Source of the DNA: CALNYS01 sp942490855
GTDB taxonomy: Bacteria; Planctomycetota; Phycisphaerae; Phycisphaerales; UBA1924
Length of the DNA: 64,000 bases
NCBI GenBank assembly: GCA_942490855.1
Contig: CALNYS010000004.1
Coordinates: 496,001 to 560,000 of the forward strand
Direction of reading: 5' to 3'
A program made the position numbers and the translations under genes. Below, piece by piece: positions 8,721 to 20,217 of the stretch. The first letter of the stretch is position 1; each line of letters opens with the position of its first letter. The notes under the pieces were generated by a model, which was not told the DNA's origin, did not search any database, and was given only the letters and a program-made list of their open reading frames with translations.

Positions 8721-9242
8721 ATGGACCACACGCTCCCGTACAAAATCGCCGTCCTCTGCGACCTCCGCGACGCCGCGGGGCGCGTGCTGCTCATCCACCG
8801 CGCCAAGGAGCCCAACAAGGGCCTCTACTCCCCCATTGGCGGCAAACTCGAGACCGGAATCGGGGAGAGCCCCGCCCAAGCGGCCCGGCGGGAGATCATG
8901 GAAGAGGCCGGGATCGACGTCCCGATCGAGCGTCTCACGCTCCGCCTCGTGGTGAGCGAGCAAGCGTACTTGGGAAAAACCCACTGGCTGATGTTCGTCT
9001 ATAGGGTCGAGGGCGCGGTGGAGGTCCCCGAGCGTGCGTTCGACGAGGGGCGGCTGGAGTGGCGGACGCCCGACGAGCTCGCGAGCCTCCCGATGCCCGA
9101 GACAGACGCGAAGTTCATCTGGCCGGCGCTGCGGGCCCACGAGGACGGGTTCGCCACCCTGCACATCGACTGCCGGTCGGAACCGATCCGCGGCACGCTC
9201 GAGCAGTCCACATCCACCGGGCCGGCCGATAATCGGGTATAA
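8721..9242 (+). CDS. Nudix hydrolase
   Basis: A 173-residue Nudix-fold pyrophosphohydrolase. The Nudix box is readable (ESPAQAARREIMEEAGI), with the catalytic REIMEEAG. The segment before its first glutamate (GGKLETGIGE) is two residues longer than the GX5E consensus. The fold runs from VLLIHRAKEPNKGLYSPIGG to VYRVEGAVEVPERAFDEGRLEW. The substrate cannot be read from sequence; an NTP or nucleoside-diphosphate derivative is the family default. It is divergent from murC. Confidence 0.85.
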   Translation: MDHTLPYKIAVLCDLRDAAGRVLLIHRAKEPNKGLYSPIGGKLETGIGESPAQAARREIMEEAGIDVPIERLTLRLVVSEQAYLGKTHWLMFVYRVEGAVEVPERAFDEGRLEWRTPDELASLPMPETDAKFIWPALRAHEDGFATLHIDCRSEPIRGTLEQSTSTGPADNRV

Positions 9243-9243
9243 T
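9238..9243 (+). promoter_or_regulatory. Consensus -10 box TATAAT
   Basis: A perfect TATAAT lies about 80 bases before the AraC-type gene, overlapping the end of the Nudix gene. The expected transcript start near 9250 leaves a ~75-base leader ending in a GAGAAGGA ribosome-binding site. Confidence 0.6.
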
Positions 9244-9323
9244 ACCACCTGTTCTGGGGGCTCATTCTTCGCCAGTCCCGACGTCAACCTGTCGGGGCAC
9301 GGTAGACGAGAAGGATCACACAT

Positions 9324-10419
9324 ATGGCTTCGCCGAATAGCGGCGTTGGCGCGGCGCCAGTCGCGTGGCGCACTCAGGCGCTCGCGGACGACGTCACGCC
9401 GAAGACACTCGGGTGTAGCGGCGTCGCCGCGGGACTGCTGAACACAGACACCCCCGCGCCCGACGCGTGGTTTCTGTGTGAAGGCATCGACGCGGCCTCG
9501 CTGCGCGCGTGGACGGACGGCGGCTCGCGCCAGGACCGGATCTTCCGCGCCGCGCGCGAGAACGGCTGGAGCGATGGCGACGCCGGGAAGACGGGGCTGA
9601 GCCTGAAGGGGCGCCAGCCCAAGGGCGGCGTGCACGCGCTGTGGGTCTCGAGCCCCGAATCAATCGACGGGGGGCTGCGCTGGTGCGCGGCGTTCCTGCG
9701 AGGCGGGTCGCCCTTTACCCCCGAGGAGCGGGAGATCCTGATCGCGACCGTCCGCCTGTGGCAGGCCCGGTTCAATCGTCCCGAGGAAACCGGTCTTTCC
9801 TACATGCTCGTAGGGGAAGACGAGCGGGTGATCCACACCGACCCGGACTGCGCGCTGCGGATGCTCCGCGCGGGCGTCGAACCGCGGGACTTCGTGCGAG
9901 ACCTCATGCAGATCGCGGCCCAGCGCTGGGAGACGCTCGCGCCCGGCGGCTTCTACGACGCCGCGATCCCCTTCGACGACGACGCGCTGTGGGCCACGGT
10001 CCGCCCGCGCGCCGCGGCTTTCAGCGGCGCGACGCCCCAAACGCTCATCGAGGTCCGCCCGATCGAGGAAGGCGAGCTCCCCGCGCTGGGGTTGATCGAC
10101 GACGCGCGGGTCGCGCGCACGCTCGGGTACCTGCACGACCACTACAACGACGGGCCGCGTCTCAACGAGCTCGCCGAGCAGGCCGGGGTCTCGGCGTTCC
10201 ACTTCCATCGCGTGTTCGCCAAGAGCGTCGGCGTCTCGCCCAAGCAGTACCAGCTTGCTCAAGCAGCTGCAGGTGGCGCGCTGGCGTCTCCGCTGCGGGC
10301 GCGAACCGATCGGGCAGATCGCCGATCGCGTCGGGTTCTCCAACCACGCGCACTTCACCGCGACGTTCCGCCGGATGCTCGAGCGTTCACCGTCCGAGTA
10401 CCGGGCCGCGTCCTACTAA
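9324..10419 (+). pseudogene. AraC-family transcriptional regulator, frameshifted in the DNA-binding domain
   Basis: An ~270-residue N-terminal sensing region of unknown fold is followed by an AraC-type double helix-turn-helix. The first HTH (LNELAEQAGVSAFHFHRVF, then SPKQYQL) is intact in the starting frame. At 10254-10258 the sequence CAGCTTGCTCAAG carries one extra T relative to CAG CTG CTC AAG. In the +1 frame the second HTH continues normally (QVARWRLRCGREPIGQIADR, VGFSNHAHFTATFRRMLERS) to a stop at 10417-10419. Without correction the frame reads on to 10691 as nonsense. A single-base sequencing error or a recent inactivation are both possible. The start ATG 9324 has AAGGA upstream. Confidence 0.85.
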
Positions 10420-10453
10420 GCGTCCGTACGCGCCGACGGGGCCGCGATACACC

Positions 10454-10459
10454 TATACT
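10454..10459 (+). promoter_or_regulatory. -10 box TATACT, 6 bases before nfeD start (leaderless type)
   Basis: TATACT is followed by TTTTGC and then ATG at 10466. No Shine-Dalgarno sequence is present. Confidence 0.6.
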
Positions 10460-10465
10460 TTTTGC

Positions 10466-12145
10466 ATGCGCCCCTTCCTGCGAGCGTTGGTGTTCATGCT
10501 GGCGGCCGCGGCGCTGTGCGTTGCGCAGACGCCCATCGACCAGACCGCCTCCGCCCCGGCCGTCGCCGCGGCGCGCCAGGCGACCAACCTCGCGATCCTC
10601 CCGATCGAGGGCCCCATCGACGCGTACACGGCGCTCTCGATCAAGCGTCGCCTGCGTTTGGCCGAGGCGTCCGGCGCCGACGCCGTCGTGATCGAGCTCG
10701 ACACCCCGGGCGGCGAGGTCGGCGCGGTCCTTGAGATCTGCAACGCGCTGAAGTCAACGACGCTGGGCACGACCGCGTGGGTGAACCAGGACGCGTACTC
10801 GGGCGGGGCGATCATCGCGCTCGCGTGCGAGGAGATCGTCGTGGCGCCCTACGCGACGATGGGCGACGCCGCGCCGATCTCGATGAACCCGGTGACGTTC
10901 GCGCAGGGGCTCCAGCGCACCGAACGCCAGAAGATCCTCCAGCCGCTGATCAGCGAGGTCGTCGATTCCGCCCGCCGGCGCGGCTATGACGAGCGTCTCG
11001 TGCAGGCGTTCCTGACGCTCGGGATCGAGCTGTGGCTCATCGAGCACACCCCCAGCGGGCGGCGCGTGTTCGTGAGCGAGCGCCAGTACACCGCGCTCTT
11101 CGGGAGCGAACCCCCCCGTGATGCGGTGCGCGCGCCCTCGGGCGCCGCGCCCGGCGTCGAGGCCGCGGCCGGCGACCCGCTCGACCCCGAGATCCGCCGC
11201 GCCGTCGAAGAAGCCCAGGAACTCCCACCGACCGTCCCCGACCTCACGGGCGAGAACCCCGCCGAGTGGACGCTCGTGGAGTACGCCACCGACGGCGAGT
11301 CGCTCCTGACGCTCAAGACCGAGGACCTCCAGCGGTTCGGCTTCGCGGCCGGCGTGATCGCCGACGAGGCGGCGCTCGCGGCCCGGTACGGCGCCGTCAA
11401 CGTGACGCGCGTCGAGCCGACGTGGTCGGAGCGCATGGTCTCTGTCATGACGAGCATGTGGGTGCGCGGCGTGCTGATCGCGATCTTCCTCGTCGCGGCG
11501 TTCGTCGAGCTGATCGCCCCCGGGTTCGGGTTCCCCGGGCTGGTGGCGCTCGGGGCGCTCGCCCTGCTGTTCGGCCCGCCGGCGATGGTCGGCGCCGCGG
11601 CGTGGTGGGCGCTCGTCGCGGTCATCGGCGGCGTGCTCCTGCTGCTCGCGGAGGTGCTGATCCTGCCCGGGTTCGGGCTCTTCGGGATCGCCGGGCTGAT
11701 CGCGCTCTTCGTCGGTCTCGTCGGCGCGGTCATCGGCCCCGGCCCGCTCTTCCCCGATTCCCCCGACCGCTCGCAGGACCTGCTCCACGGGCTCGCGACG
11801 GTCCTCGTCAGCGGCGCGTCGGCCGGCGTCGCGATGTTCTACATCACCCGCTACCACGGCTCGCTCCCGTTGCTCAACAAGCTCGTCCTCACCGCACAGA
11901 GCGGCGACACACTCGAGTCCGAAGAACTCCTGACCGCCAACCCGCGCCGCTCCCACGCGCCGAGCGTCGCGGTCGGCGACACCGGCGTCGCCACGACGAC
12001 GCTGCGCCCCTCGGGGACCGCGGAGTTCGACGGGCGCCTCGTCGACGTCGTCGCGGGGCTGGGCATGATCGACTCCGGGCAGCGCGTGCGCGTCAGCGAG
12101 GTCGACGGCGTGCGCGTGGTGGTCGACGCGGAGGAGGACGCGTGA
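10466..12145 (+). CDS. Long NfeD protein (ClpP-class membrane serine protease)
   Basis: A 559-residue NfeD/NodN-type membrane protein. Order: signal peptide (residues 1-~21), a ClpP-like protease domain with LDTPGGEVGAVLEI and the nucleophile motif DAYSGGAIIALA, then four to six membrane helices (about 330-450), and a C-terminal OB-fold NfeD domain (VGDTGVATTTLRPSGTAEFDGRLVD). In other bacteria NfeD proteins work with SPFH/flotillin proteins, and the genes are neighbours; here a short NfeD gene, a FloA-like gene and floA follow. The end overlaps the next gene by GTGA. Confidence 0.9.
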   Translation: MRPFLRALVFMLAAAALCVAQTPIDQTASAPAVAAARQATNLAILPIEGPIDAYTALSIKRRLRLAEASGADAVVIELDTPGGEVGAVLEICNALKSTTLGTTAWVNQDAYSGGAIIALACEEIVVAPYATMGDAAPISMNPVTFAQGLQRTERQKILQPLISEVVDSARRRGYDERLVQAFLTLGIELWLIEHTPSGRRVFVSERQYTALFGSEPPRDAVRAPSGAAPGVEAAAGDPLDPEIRRAVEEAQELPPTVPDLTGENPAEWTLVEYATDGESLLTLKTEDLQRFGFAAGVIADEAALAARYGAVNVTRVEPTWSERMVSVMTSMWVRGVLIAIFLVAAFVELIAPGFGFPGLVALGALALLFGPPAMVGAAAWWALVAVIGGVLLLLAEVLILPGFGLFGIAGLIALFVGLVGAVIGPGPLFPDSPDRSQDLLHGLATVLVSGASAGVAMFYITRYHGSLPLLNKLVLTAQSGDTLESEELLTANPRRSHAPSVAVGDTGVATTTLRPSGTAEFDGRLVDVVAGLGMIDSGQRVRVSEVDGVRVVVDAEEDA

Positions 12146-12654
12146 ACGAGGTCTTCCTGCTGTGGGGGTTCGGGCTCTTCGCGCTCGCGGGCCTGATCCT
12201 CGTCCTCGAACTCTTCATCCCCTCGGGCGGGCTGCTCGGGGCGCTCTCGGGCGTCGCGGCGATCGCGGGCGTGGTCTCCTTTTTCCGGTTCTCGACGAGC
12301 TGGGGGCTGACCTCGCTGGGCGCGCTGATCATCCTCGCGCCGGTGTCGATCTCCCTGCTGCTCAAGGTCTGGCCCTACACGCCGGTCGGGAGACGCATGA
12401 TTTTGGGATCGCCGGGCAGCGAGAGCGCCGAGCTTGCGCGCGCCCAGGCCCTCGCCCGCGAACAAGAACGTCTCGATCTCGAAGCGCTTGTCGGGCAGCA
12501 GGGCGAAGCCCTGACCGACCTCCGCCCCGTGGGCGAGATCCGCATCGGAGACGCCCGCCACGAAGCGATCGCCCTCGGACCGGCGCTCGAACGCGGCGCC
12601 GCGGTCCGGGTGATGGACGTCGATGGTTCCACGTTGAAAGTGCGACAGATCTGA
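12142..12654 (+). CDS. Short NfeD-domain membrane protein
   Basis: 170 residues: two or three hydrophobic helices (FLLWGFGLFALAGLILVLEL; LLGALSGVAAIAGVVSFF; LGALIILAPVSISLLL), then a basic/acidic linker and an OB-fold NfeD C-domain (LVGQQGEALTDLRPVGEIRI to GAAVRVMDVDGSTLKVRQI). It lacks the protease domain. GTG 12142 overlaps the stop of the long NfeD gene, so the pair is translationally coupled. It most likely partners FloA at the membrane. Confidence 0.85.
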   Translation: MNEVFLLWGFGLFALAGLILVLELFIPSGGLLGALSGVAAIAGVVSFFRFSTSWGLTSLGALIILAPVSISLLLKVWPYTPVGRRMILGSPGSESAELARAQALAREQERLDLEALVGQQGEALTDLRPVGEIRIGDARHEAIALGPALERGAAVRVMDVDGSTLKVRQI

Positions 12655-12676
12655 ACCTCGCGACGAATCACGCAAA

Positions 12677-13132
12677 ATGCACACGCCCGCACTCATCGGT
12701 GTCCTGATCGCCCTCGGTCTCGTCGCGTTGATTCTTCTCGTGATGCTGTCGCAGCACACGGGCCTCTGGCTTCGGGCCCGGCGCGCGGGGACTCCCATCG
12801 CGCTCATGGAGTTCCCCGGGATGACGCTGCGGAAGGTCAACCCACGGGTGGTCGTGGGGGGCTTCCTCGATGCGCACGAGGCCGGGCTCCATATACCTCT
12901 CATCGATCTCGAGGCGCACCACCTCGCCGGCTGCGATGTCGCGATGGCGGTGCGGGCGATGATCGCCGCGTCCGAGGCCGCCATCGAGACGACGTGGCAG
13001 GAGGTCGCCGCGCTGAATCTGGTGGAGCGGCGCTTTTTCGAGGACGACGGCGTAACCCTCGACCCCTTCGCGTTTCACCCGCTCGGCGCTCCACCCCCGC
13101 CGAGCGGGGGCCCGCGCCGGCGCGGCGCCTGA
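12677..13132 (+). CDS. Short FloA-like protein (N-terminal half only)
   Basis: A 151-residue protein that aligns by eye with the first half of FloA encoded just downstream. It shares the N-terminal membrane hairpin (PALIGVLIALGLVALILLVML), then LWLRARRAGTPIALMEFPGMTLRKVNPRVVV and IDLEAHHLAGCDV against FloA's LWLQALLSGAKVSFFELIGMRLRKVDPRVIV and MDLEAHYLAGGRV. It stops before the SPFH core and coiled coil, and ends in a proline-rich tail. It is probably an ancient partial duplication kept as a separate gene, since the two copies have diverged but stay open. Its function is unknown; a modifier of FloA assembly is inference. Confidence 0.7.
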   Translation: MHTPALIGVLIALGLVALILLVMLSQHTGLWLRARRAGTPIALMEFPGMTLRKVNPRVVVGGFLDAHEAGLHIPLIDLEAHHLAGCDVAMAVRAMIAASEAAIETTWQEVAALNLVERRFFEDDGVTLDPFAFHPLGAPPPPSGGPRRRGA

Positions 13133-13219
13133 CGCCGGTTCCCCGGGGGAGAGTGACGGGCCGGTCCGGCGCGGGTAGTGTGACGCGACCGGTTCACCCC
13201 CTAAGGAAGCTGTCCAACC

Positions 13220-14242
13220 ATGCCTCAACCCGTCCTGATCGGCCTCCTCATTGTCCTCGGGGTCGTCGCCCTCATCATCGTGGCGGTGCTCGCCCAGTTC
13301 GCGAACCTCTGGCTCCAGGCGCTGCTCTCTGGCGCCAAGGTCAGCTTCTTCGAGCTCATCGGGATGCGTCTGCGCAAGGTGGACCCCCGGGTCATCGTGC
13401 TCAGCCGCATCAAGGGCGTGAAGGCCGGGATCGAGATCTCGACGATGGACCTCGAGGCCCACTACCTCGCGGGCGGGCGTGTGCCCTACGTCGTCAACGC
13501 GCTGATCGCCGCCGACCGCGCGAAGATCGAGCTGCCGTGGATCCAGGCGTGCGCGATCGACCTCGCCGGGCGCGACATCCTCGACGCCGTGCAGACCTCG
13601 GTGAACCCCAAGGTGATCGACTGCCCGAACCCCAGCCAGGGTCGCGGCACGGTGGACGCGGTCGCGAAGGACGGCATCCAGCTCCGCGCCCGGGCCCGCG
13701 TCACGGTGCGGGCGAACATCCAGCGCCTCATCGGCGGCGCCACGGAAGAGACCATCGTCGCCCGCGTCGGCGAGGGCATCGTCTCGACCATCGGCTCCGC
13801 TGACTCCCACAAGGCGGTCCTCGAGAACCCCGACAGCATCTCCAAGGCGGTGCTCAACCGCGGGCTCGACGCCGGGACGGCGTTTGAGATCCTCTCGATC
13901 GACATCGCGGACATCGACGTCGGCGAGAACATCGGCGCCAAGCTCCAGGCCGACCAGGCCGAGGCGGACAAGCGCCGCTACCAGGCCGAGGCCGAGAAGC
14001 GCCGCGCGATGGCCGTCGCCCTCGAGCAGGAAAACAAGGCGAAGATCCAGGAAAACCAGGCCCTCGTCGTGCTCGCCGAGGCCGAGGTGCCCAAGGCGAT
14101 GGCCGAGGCCTTCCGCGCCGGTCACATGGGGATCATGGACTACTACCGCATGAAGAACGTCATCGCGGACACCGACATGCGCGAGCACATCGCCGGCGAG
14201 GGCAAGAACCAGACGCCGGGCGGTCCCGGCGCTGGGGCGTGA
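13220..14242 (+). CDS. floA: Flotillin-like protein FloA
   Basis: A 340-residue flotillin-like scaffold of membrane microdomains. A membrane hairpin (VLIGLLIVLGVVALIIVAVL) leads into the SPFH region (GIQLRARARVTVRANIQRLIGG) and an Ala/Glu-rich coiled coil (AKLQADQAEADKRRYQAEAE, about residues 240-300). Length and order match FloA of Bacillus. AAGGAAG lies ten bases upstream of the ATG. It follows two nfeD genes, the conserved nfeD-floA pairing. The end overlaps the next start by GTGA. Confidence 0.93.
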   Translation: MPQPVLIGLLIVLGVVALIIVAVLAQFANLWLQALLSGAKVSFFELIGMRLRKVDPRVIVLSRIKGVKAGIEISTMDLEAHYLAGGRVPYVVNALIAADRAKIELPWIQACAIDLAGRDILDAVQTSVNPKVIDCPNPSQGRGTVDAVAKDGIQLRARARVTVRANIQRLIGGATEETIVARVGEGIVSTIGSADSHKAVLENPDSISKAVLNRGLDAGTAFEILSIDIADIDVGENIGAKLQADQAEADKRRYQAEAEKRRAMAVALEQENKAKIQENQALVVLAEAEVPKAMAEAFRAGHMGIMDYYRMKNVIADTDMREHIAGEGKNQTPGGPGAGA

Positions 14243-15075
14243 GCGCCTGGGGCTGGACGCTCCTCCGCGCCGGGGGGTTCAAGCTCGACGGCGGCGCGAT
14301 GTTCGGCATCATCCCCAAGCCGCTGTGGGCGCGTCTCGTCGAACCCGACGAGAAGAACCGCATCCCTCTCCAGCAGAACTGCCTGCTCCTCGAGCGCGAC
14401 GGGAAGCTCGTCCTCATCGAGTGCGGCATCGGCGACAAGTTCCCCAAGAAGCTCCGCGACATCTACTGCCAGGAAGAGCGCACGGTCGTTGACGCGCTCC
14501 ACGAGATCGACTGCGACCCGGCGGACATCTCCACCGTCATCGTCACGCACCTGCACTTCGACCACGCCGGCGGGCTGACACGCTGGGGTTCTGACGGGCA
14601 GACGCCCGAGCTCTGCTTCCCCAACGCCGAGGTCGTCGCGCAGCGCCTCGAGTGGGACGACGCCCTCGCCAACAAGTCCACGATGCACAAGACCTACCTG
14701 CGCGAGCACCTCGACCCCATCCGCGAGCGGGTGCGTCTGGTCGAAGGGGAAGCCGAGCTGCTGCCCGGCGTGCGGTCCATCCCCACCCCCGGGCACACCT
14801 GGGGGCAGCAGGGGATCGTCTTCGACGCGTCCGACGGCGGGACGGTGTGCTACCCCGGGGACGTCCTCCCCACCGCCAACCACGCGGGGCTGACCTTCAA
14901 CCTCGCCTACGACGTCGAGCCCTACACGAACATGGCCTCCAAAGCCGCCCTGCTGGCCCGCGCCGCCAAGGACGACTGGCGCCTGGCGCTCGATCACGAG
15001 CCCGGGCACGCCGTCTACCGCGCTAGCCCGTCGGCGGACAAGCCCGGGCAGTTCGCCCTGACGCCCGCCGAATGA
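14239..15075 (+). CDS. Metallo-beta-lactamase-fold hydrolase
   Basis: A 278-residue metallohydrolase. The zinc motif HLHFDHAGG is at about residues 104-112, and later ligands are likely in TPGHTWGQQG and YPGDVLP. The domain resembles lactonase/quorum-quenching-type members (N-terminal region with GGAMFGIIPKPLWARLVEPDEKNRI, C-terminal DHEPGHAVY). The substrate is unknown. GTG 14239 overlaps the floA stop, so it is coupled to the floA operon, although no functional tie is evident. Confidence 0.85.
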   Translation: MSAWGWTLLRAGGFKLDGGAMFGIIPKPLWARLVEPDEKNRIPLQQNCLLLERDGKLVLIECGIGDKFPKKLRDIYCQEERTVVDALHEIDCDPADISTVIVTHLHFDHAGGLTRWGSDGQTPELCFPNAEVVAQRLEWDDALANKSTMHKTYLREHLDPIRERVRLVEGEAELLPGVRSIPTPGHTWGQQGIVFDASDGGTVCYPGDVLPTANHAGLTFNLAYDVEPYTNMASKAALLARAAKDDWRLALDHEPGHAVYRASPSADKPGQFALTPAE

Positions 15076-15168
15076 CGCGCTGAGCGTCCGGGGGCGTCTC
15101 GCCCGACCCTCCCCGCCCCCGTACAATCCCGTGACTGTTCGTCCTCACACCCCCGCGCCCAGACACCG

Positions 15169-15873
15169 GTGATCCTGTTGTCCCCTACCGCCATCGACAG
15201 CCCGCCCGAACCCGAAACCAGCGAGAAGCCCGCCGAGGGCGTCTACGTCGACGGCCCCGAGGGCGTCGAGCGCCCGCGCCACGAGAAGACCTCCTTCTGG
15301 GACCGCCTCGAGGCGTTCTTCGAGCGCCTCAGCGCCCGCAACAACTTCTGGCACAAGGTCTGCTCGCTGATCTGGCTGCCCATCGCGTACCGCTCGGGCA
15401 TCAAGAAGGTCAAGCGGGGCGAGGCGGCCGAGGGCGAGCCCGAGCCCTTCGTGGCCCTGCTCCCCTTCCGGCGCTTCAACCGCAACTGGTACAGCGCGAT
15501 GGCCGGGGCGGCCCTGCTCGCTAACTCCGAGATCGCCGGCGGGATGTACGTCTTCGACGTGGTCGGCGGCGACTACACCGTGGTGTGCAAGGAGCTGCAC
15601 TACAAGTTCCGCCTCCCCTGCTCGGGCCCGGCGGTCTACCGCGTGACGACCAAGGACGACCTCGACTCGCTCGTCGAAGAGGGCGGCGAGTTCAACATCA
15701 ACGTCGAGATCTCGATCTACCAGGCGCTCAAGCCCGCGGGCGACGGGCGCACGGAGCGCCGCGTCGGCACCAGCACCGCGACGTTCCACGTCACGCCCAA
15801 GGAAATGGCCAAGGAACGCGCCAGGAAGCACCGCGAGCGCGAGCGCAAGCGCGCGGCCAAACCCGACGCGTGA
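15169..15873 (+). CDS. Conserved-looking protein of unknown function
   Basis: A 234-residue soluble protein. An acidic N-terminal ~35 residues precede a central region containing FVALLPFRRFNRNWYSAMAG and GAALLANSEIAGGMYVFD. That region faintly recalls hotdog-fold (DUF4442-type) proteins, but I would not assign it. The tail is very basic (ERARKHRERERKRAAKP). The start is uncertain: GTG 15169 or TTG 15178, neither with a good ribosome-binding site. A TACAAT hexamer at 15122-15127 is a likely -10. Its stop overlaps the next gene's GTG. Confidence 0.65.
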   Translation: MILLSPTAIDSPPEPETSEKPAEGVYVDGPEGVERPRHEKTSFWDRLEAFFERLSARNNFWHKVCSLIWLPIAYRSGIKKVKRGEAAEGEPEPFVALLPFRRFNRNWYSAMAGAALLANSEIAGGMYVFDVVGGDYTVVCKELHYKFRLPCSGPAVYRVTTKDDLDSLVEEGGEFNINVEISIYQALKPAGDGRTERRVGTSTATFHVTPKEMAKERARKHRERERKRAAKPDA

Positions 15874-17012
15874 GCGAACCCGCCCCCTCTTCACCCAGCC
15901 TGTTCCGCGCGCTCCCCGGCGCCGCCTTCCTCGCGTGCTCGTGGACGTGGTGCGTGGGTATGTGGCTGCCCGTCTACCTCATCAGCGACTTCGGCGCGTG
16001 GGGGTGGATCGCGTTCGCGGTCCCCAACGTCATCGGCGCCGCCGCGGTCGGGTTCGTCCACCGCACCCGGGGGGCCGTCGACGCGTTCACGGCGCGCGGC
16101 ATCGAGCCCATGCGCTGGTTCAGCGTCGTCACGATCCTGTTTCACCTTGGTTTTCTCGGGTGGATGGTCCGCGAACACCTCCCGCCTCCCGCGCCCGAGT
16201 GGGCCGCCCTGAGCGTCGCCCCGCTGATGCTCGCGATCGGCGCGGCGCTCTCGTTCCTGGGCTCGCGCGCGTGGGGCTGGCTGGCGATGCTCACGCTCCC
16301 GGTCGCACCGCTGCTGATGTTCGCCGCCCTCGTGACGACGTCGGGGCAAGGGCTCGCGCCCCCCCCGCTCACCGGCACCGTGACCGACGCCGCCGCGCTC
16401 CCGCTCTACAGCGTCGGGCTGGCGTTCGGGTTCCTGCTGTGCCCGCACCTGGACCTGTCCATCCTGCGCGTGCGCCGGGAGACGCCGGACGCCGGCGGCG
16501 ACAGCGCGTTCATCCTCGGTTTCGCCGGCTTCTTCCTGATGATGATCACCTTCACCGCGTTCTACGCGGGGGGGATCCTCCTCGGTTGGTTCAGTTATTA
16601 CCTCCTGCTGCACTTTTTCGTGCAGGGGACGTTCACCGTCGGCGCGCACATGCGGGAACTGCGCGAGCACGGGCTCCCGCGCCTGCTGCCCCCGCCGCGG
16701 GCGATCCTCTTCGTCGTGCTGGCGCTCGCGTGCGTGGGGCTCGTGCCCCTCTCGACGCGCGCGGGGGTGATCCTCGACAAGCCCGCGACCCGGGTGTTGT
16801 ACGAGTCGTTCATCTGGTTCTACGCCCTCCCCTTCCCCGCCGCGGCGTGGTTCCTGCTGACAAAGCGACGCCTCGGCCCGGCGTTCTGGGCGAGCGTGGG
16901 GCTCGCGACCCCGGCGATGGGCGCGGGCGCCCTGCTGGGCGTGTGGTGGGCGATCCCGCTCGCGGTCGCGCTGCCCGTGATCGCCGCCCGGGCGACGCCG
17001 AAACGCCCCTGA
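15870..17012 (+). CDS. Integral membrane protein of unknown function
   Basis: A 380-residue protein with about ten hydrophobic segments across its length (AAFLACSWTWCVGMWLPVYL, WIAFAVPNVIGAAAVGFV, SAFILGFAGFFLMMITF and others). Layout and the early PVYLISDFG/AWGWIAFAVPN region suggest a permease- or transporter-like fold, but I recognise no family signature. GTG 15870 overlaps the preceding stop (GTGA), so it forms a pair with the unknown protein upstream. Confidence 0.6.
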   Translation: MSEPAPSSPSLFRALPGAAFLACSWTWCVGMWLPVYLISDFGAWGWIAFAVPNVIGAAAVGFVHRTRGAVDAFTARGIEPMRWFSVVTILFHLGFLGWMVREHLPPPAPEWAALSVAPLMLAIGAALSFLGSRAWGWLAMLTLPVAPLLMFAALVTTSGQGLAPPPLTGTVTDAAALPLYSVGLAFGFLLCPHLDLSILRVRRETPDAGGDSAFILGFAGFFLMMITFTAFYAGGILLGWFSYYLLLHFFVQGTFTVGAHMRELREHGLPRLLPPPRAILFVVLALACVGLVPLSTRAGVILDKPATRVLYESFIWFYALPFPAAAWFLLTKRRLGPAFWASVGLATPAMGAGALLGVWWAIPLAVALPVIAARATPKRP

Positions 17013-17053
17013 TCCAAAGGGGTTCGGACGCCTCGCGGGAGGGCCATCTGCTC

Positions 17054-17059
17054 TACAAT
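17054..17059 (+). promoter_or_regulatory. -10 box TACAAT before gyrA
   Basis: TACAAT lies about 20 bases upstream of gyrA. A short leader with GGAGG (17070-17074) then precedes the ATG at 17080, so this gene uses a conventional leader. Confidence 0.55.
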
Positions 17060-17079
17060 GGCCGCTCACGGAGGACCGC

Positions 17080-19749
<2,670 letters not shown>

Positions 19750-19751
19750 AC

Positions 19752-20093
19752 GTGGCCACCGACTGGTCGTCCGACATCGTGATCGCCTCCCTTGAGGACG
19801 AACCGGGCCTCTCCGACGAGCTCACCGCGCTCGGCGAACGACTCGACGAGACCGAGCCCGGCGCCACCCCCGCCGTCATCCTCAACTTCGCCGACGTCAC
19901 CTACCTCAACTCCTCCAACATCGCCCAGCTTCTCAAGATCCGACGACGCCTCAGCGAGGCCGGCAAGGGCATGCGCCTCTGCTCCATCCCCGACCCCGTC
20001 TGGTCTGTCATGCTCCTGACCGGGCTGGATAAGGTCTTCGATTTCACGCCCGACCCCGCCACAGCCATCGCATCCATCCAGATCGACGGCTGA
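19752..20093 (+). CDS. STAS-domain protein (anti-sigma factor antagonist type)
   Basis: A 113-residue single STAS domain with the core pattern VILNFADVTYLNSSNIAQLL. The serine pair there matches the phosphorylation site of SpoIIAA-like anti-anti-sigma factors. It starts two bases after gyrA with GGGAGA ahead of the GTG. No kinase or sigma factor partner is adjacent, so its signalling circuit is not visible here. Confidence 0.85.
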   Translation: MATDWSSDIVIASLEDEPGLSDELTALGERLDETEPGATPAVILNFADVTYLNSSNIAQLLKIRRRLSEAGKGMRLCSIPDPVWSVMLLTGLDKVFDFTPDPATAIASIQIDG

Positions 20094-20217
20094 AACACCC
20101 GCACCACCACATCCCTCCTTGCTCCCGCGGGACAGGCTCCCCATGATTCTTCACGGCTTTCGGCTTGACCCCTCAATGGGGGTTCGCCGATGGTGGGGGC
20201 TCGTGGGAGGATCTCGT

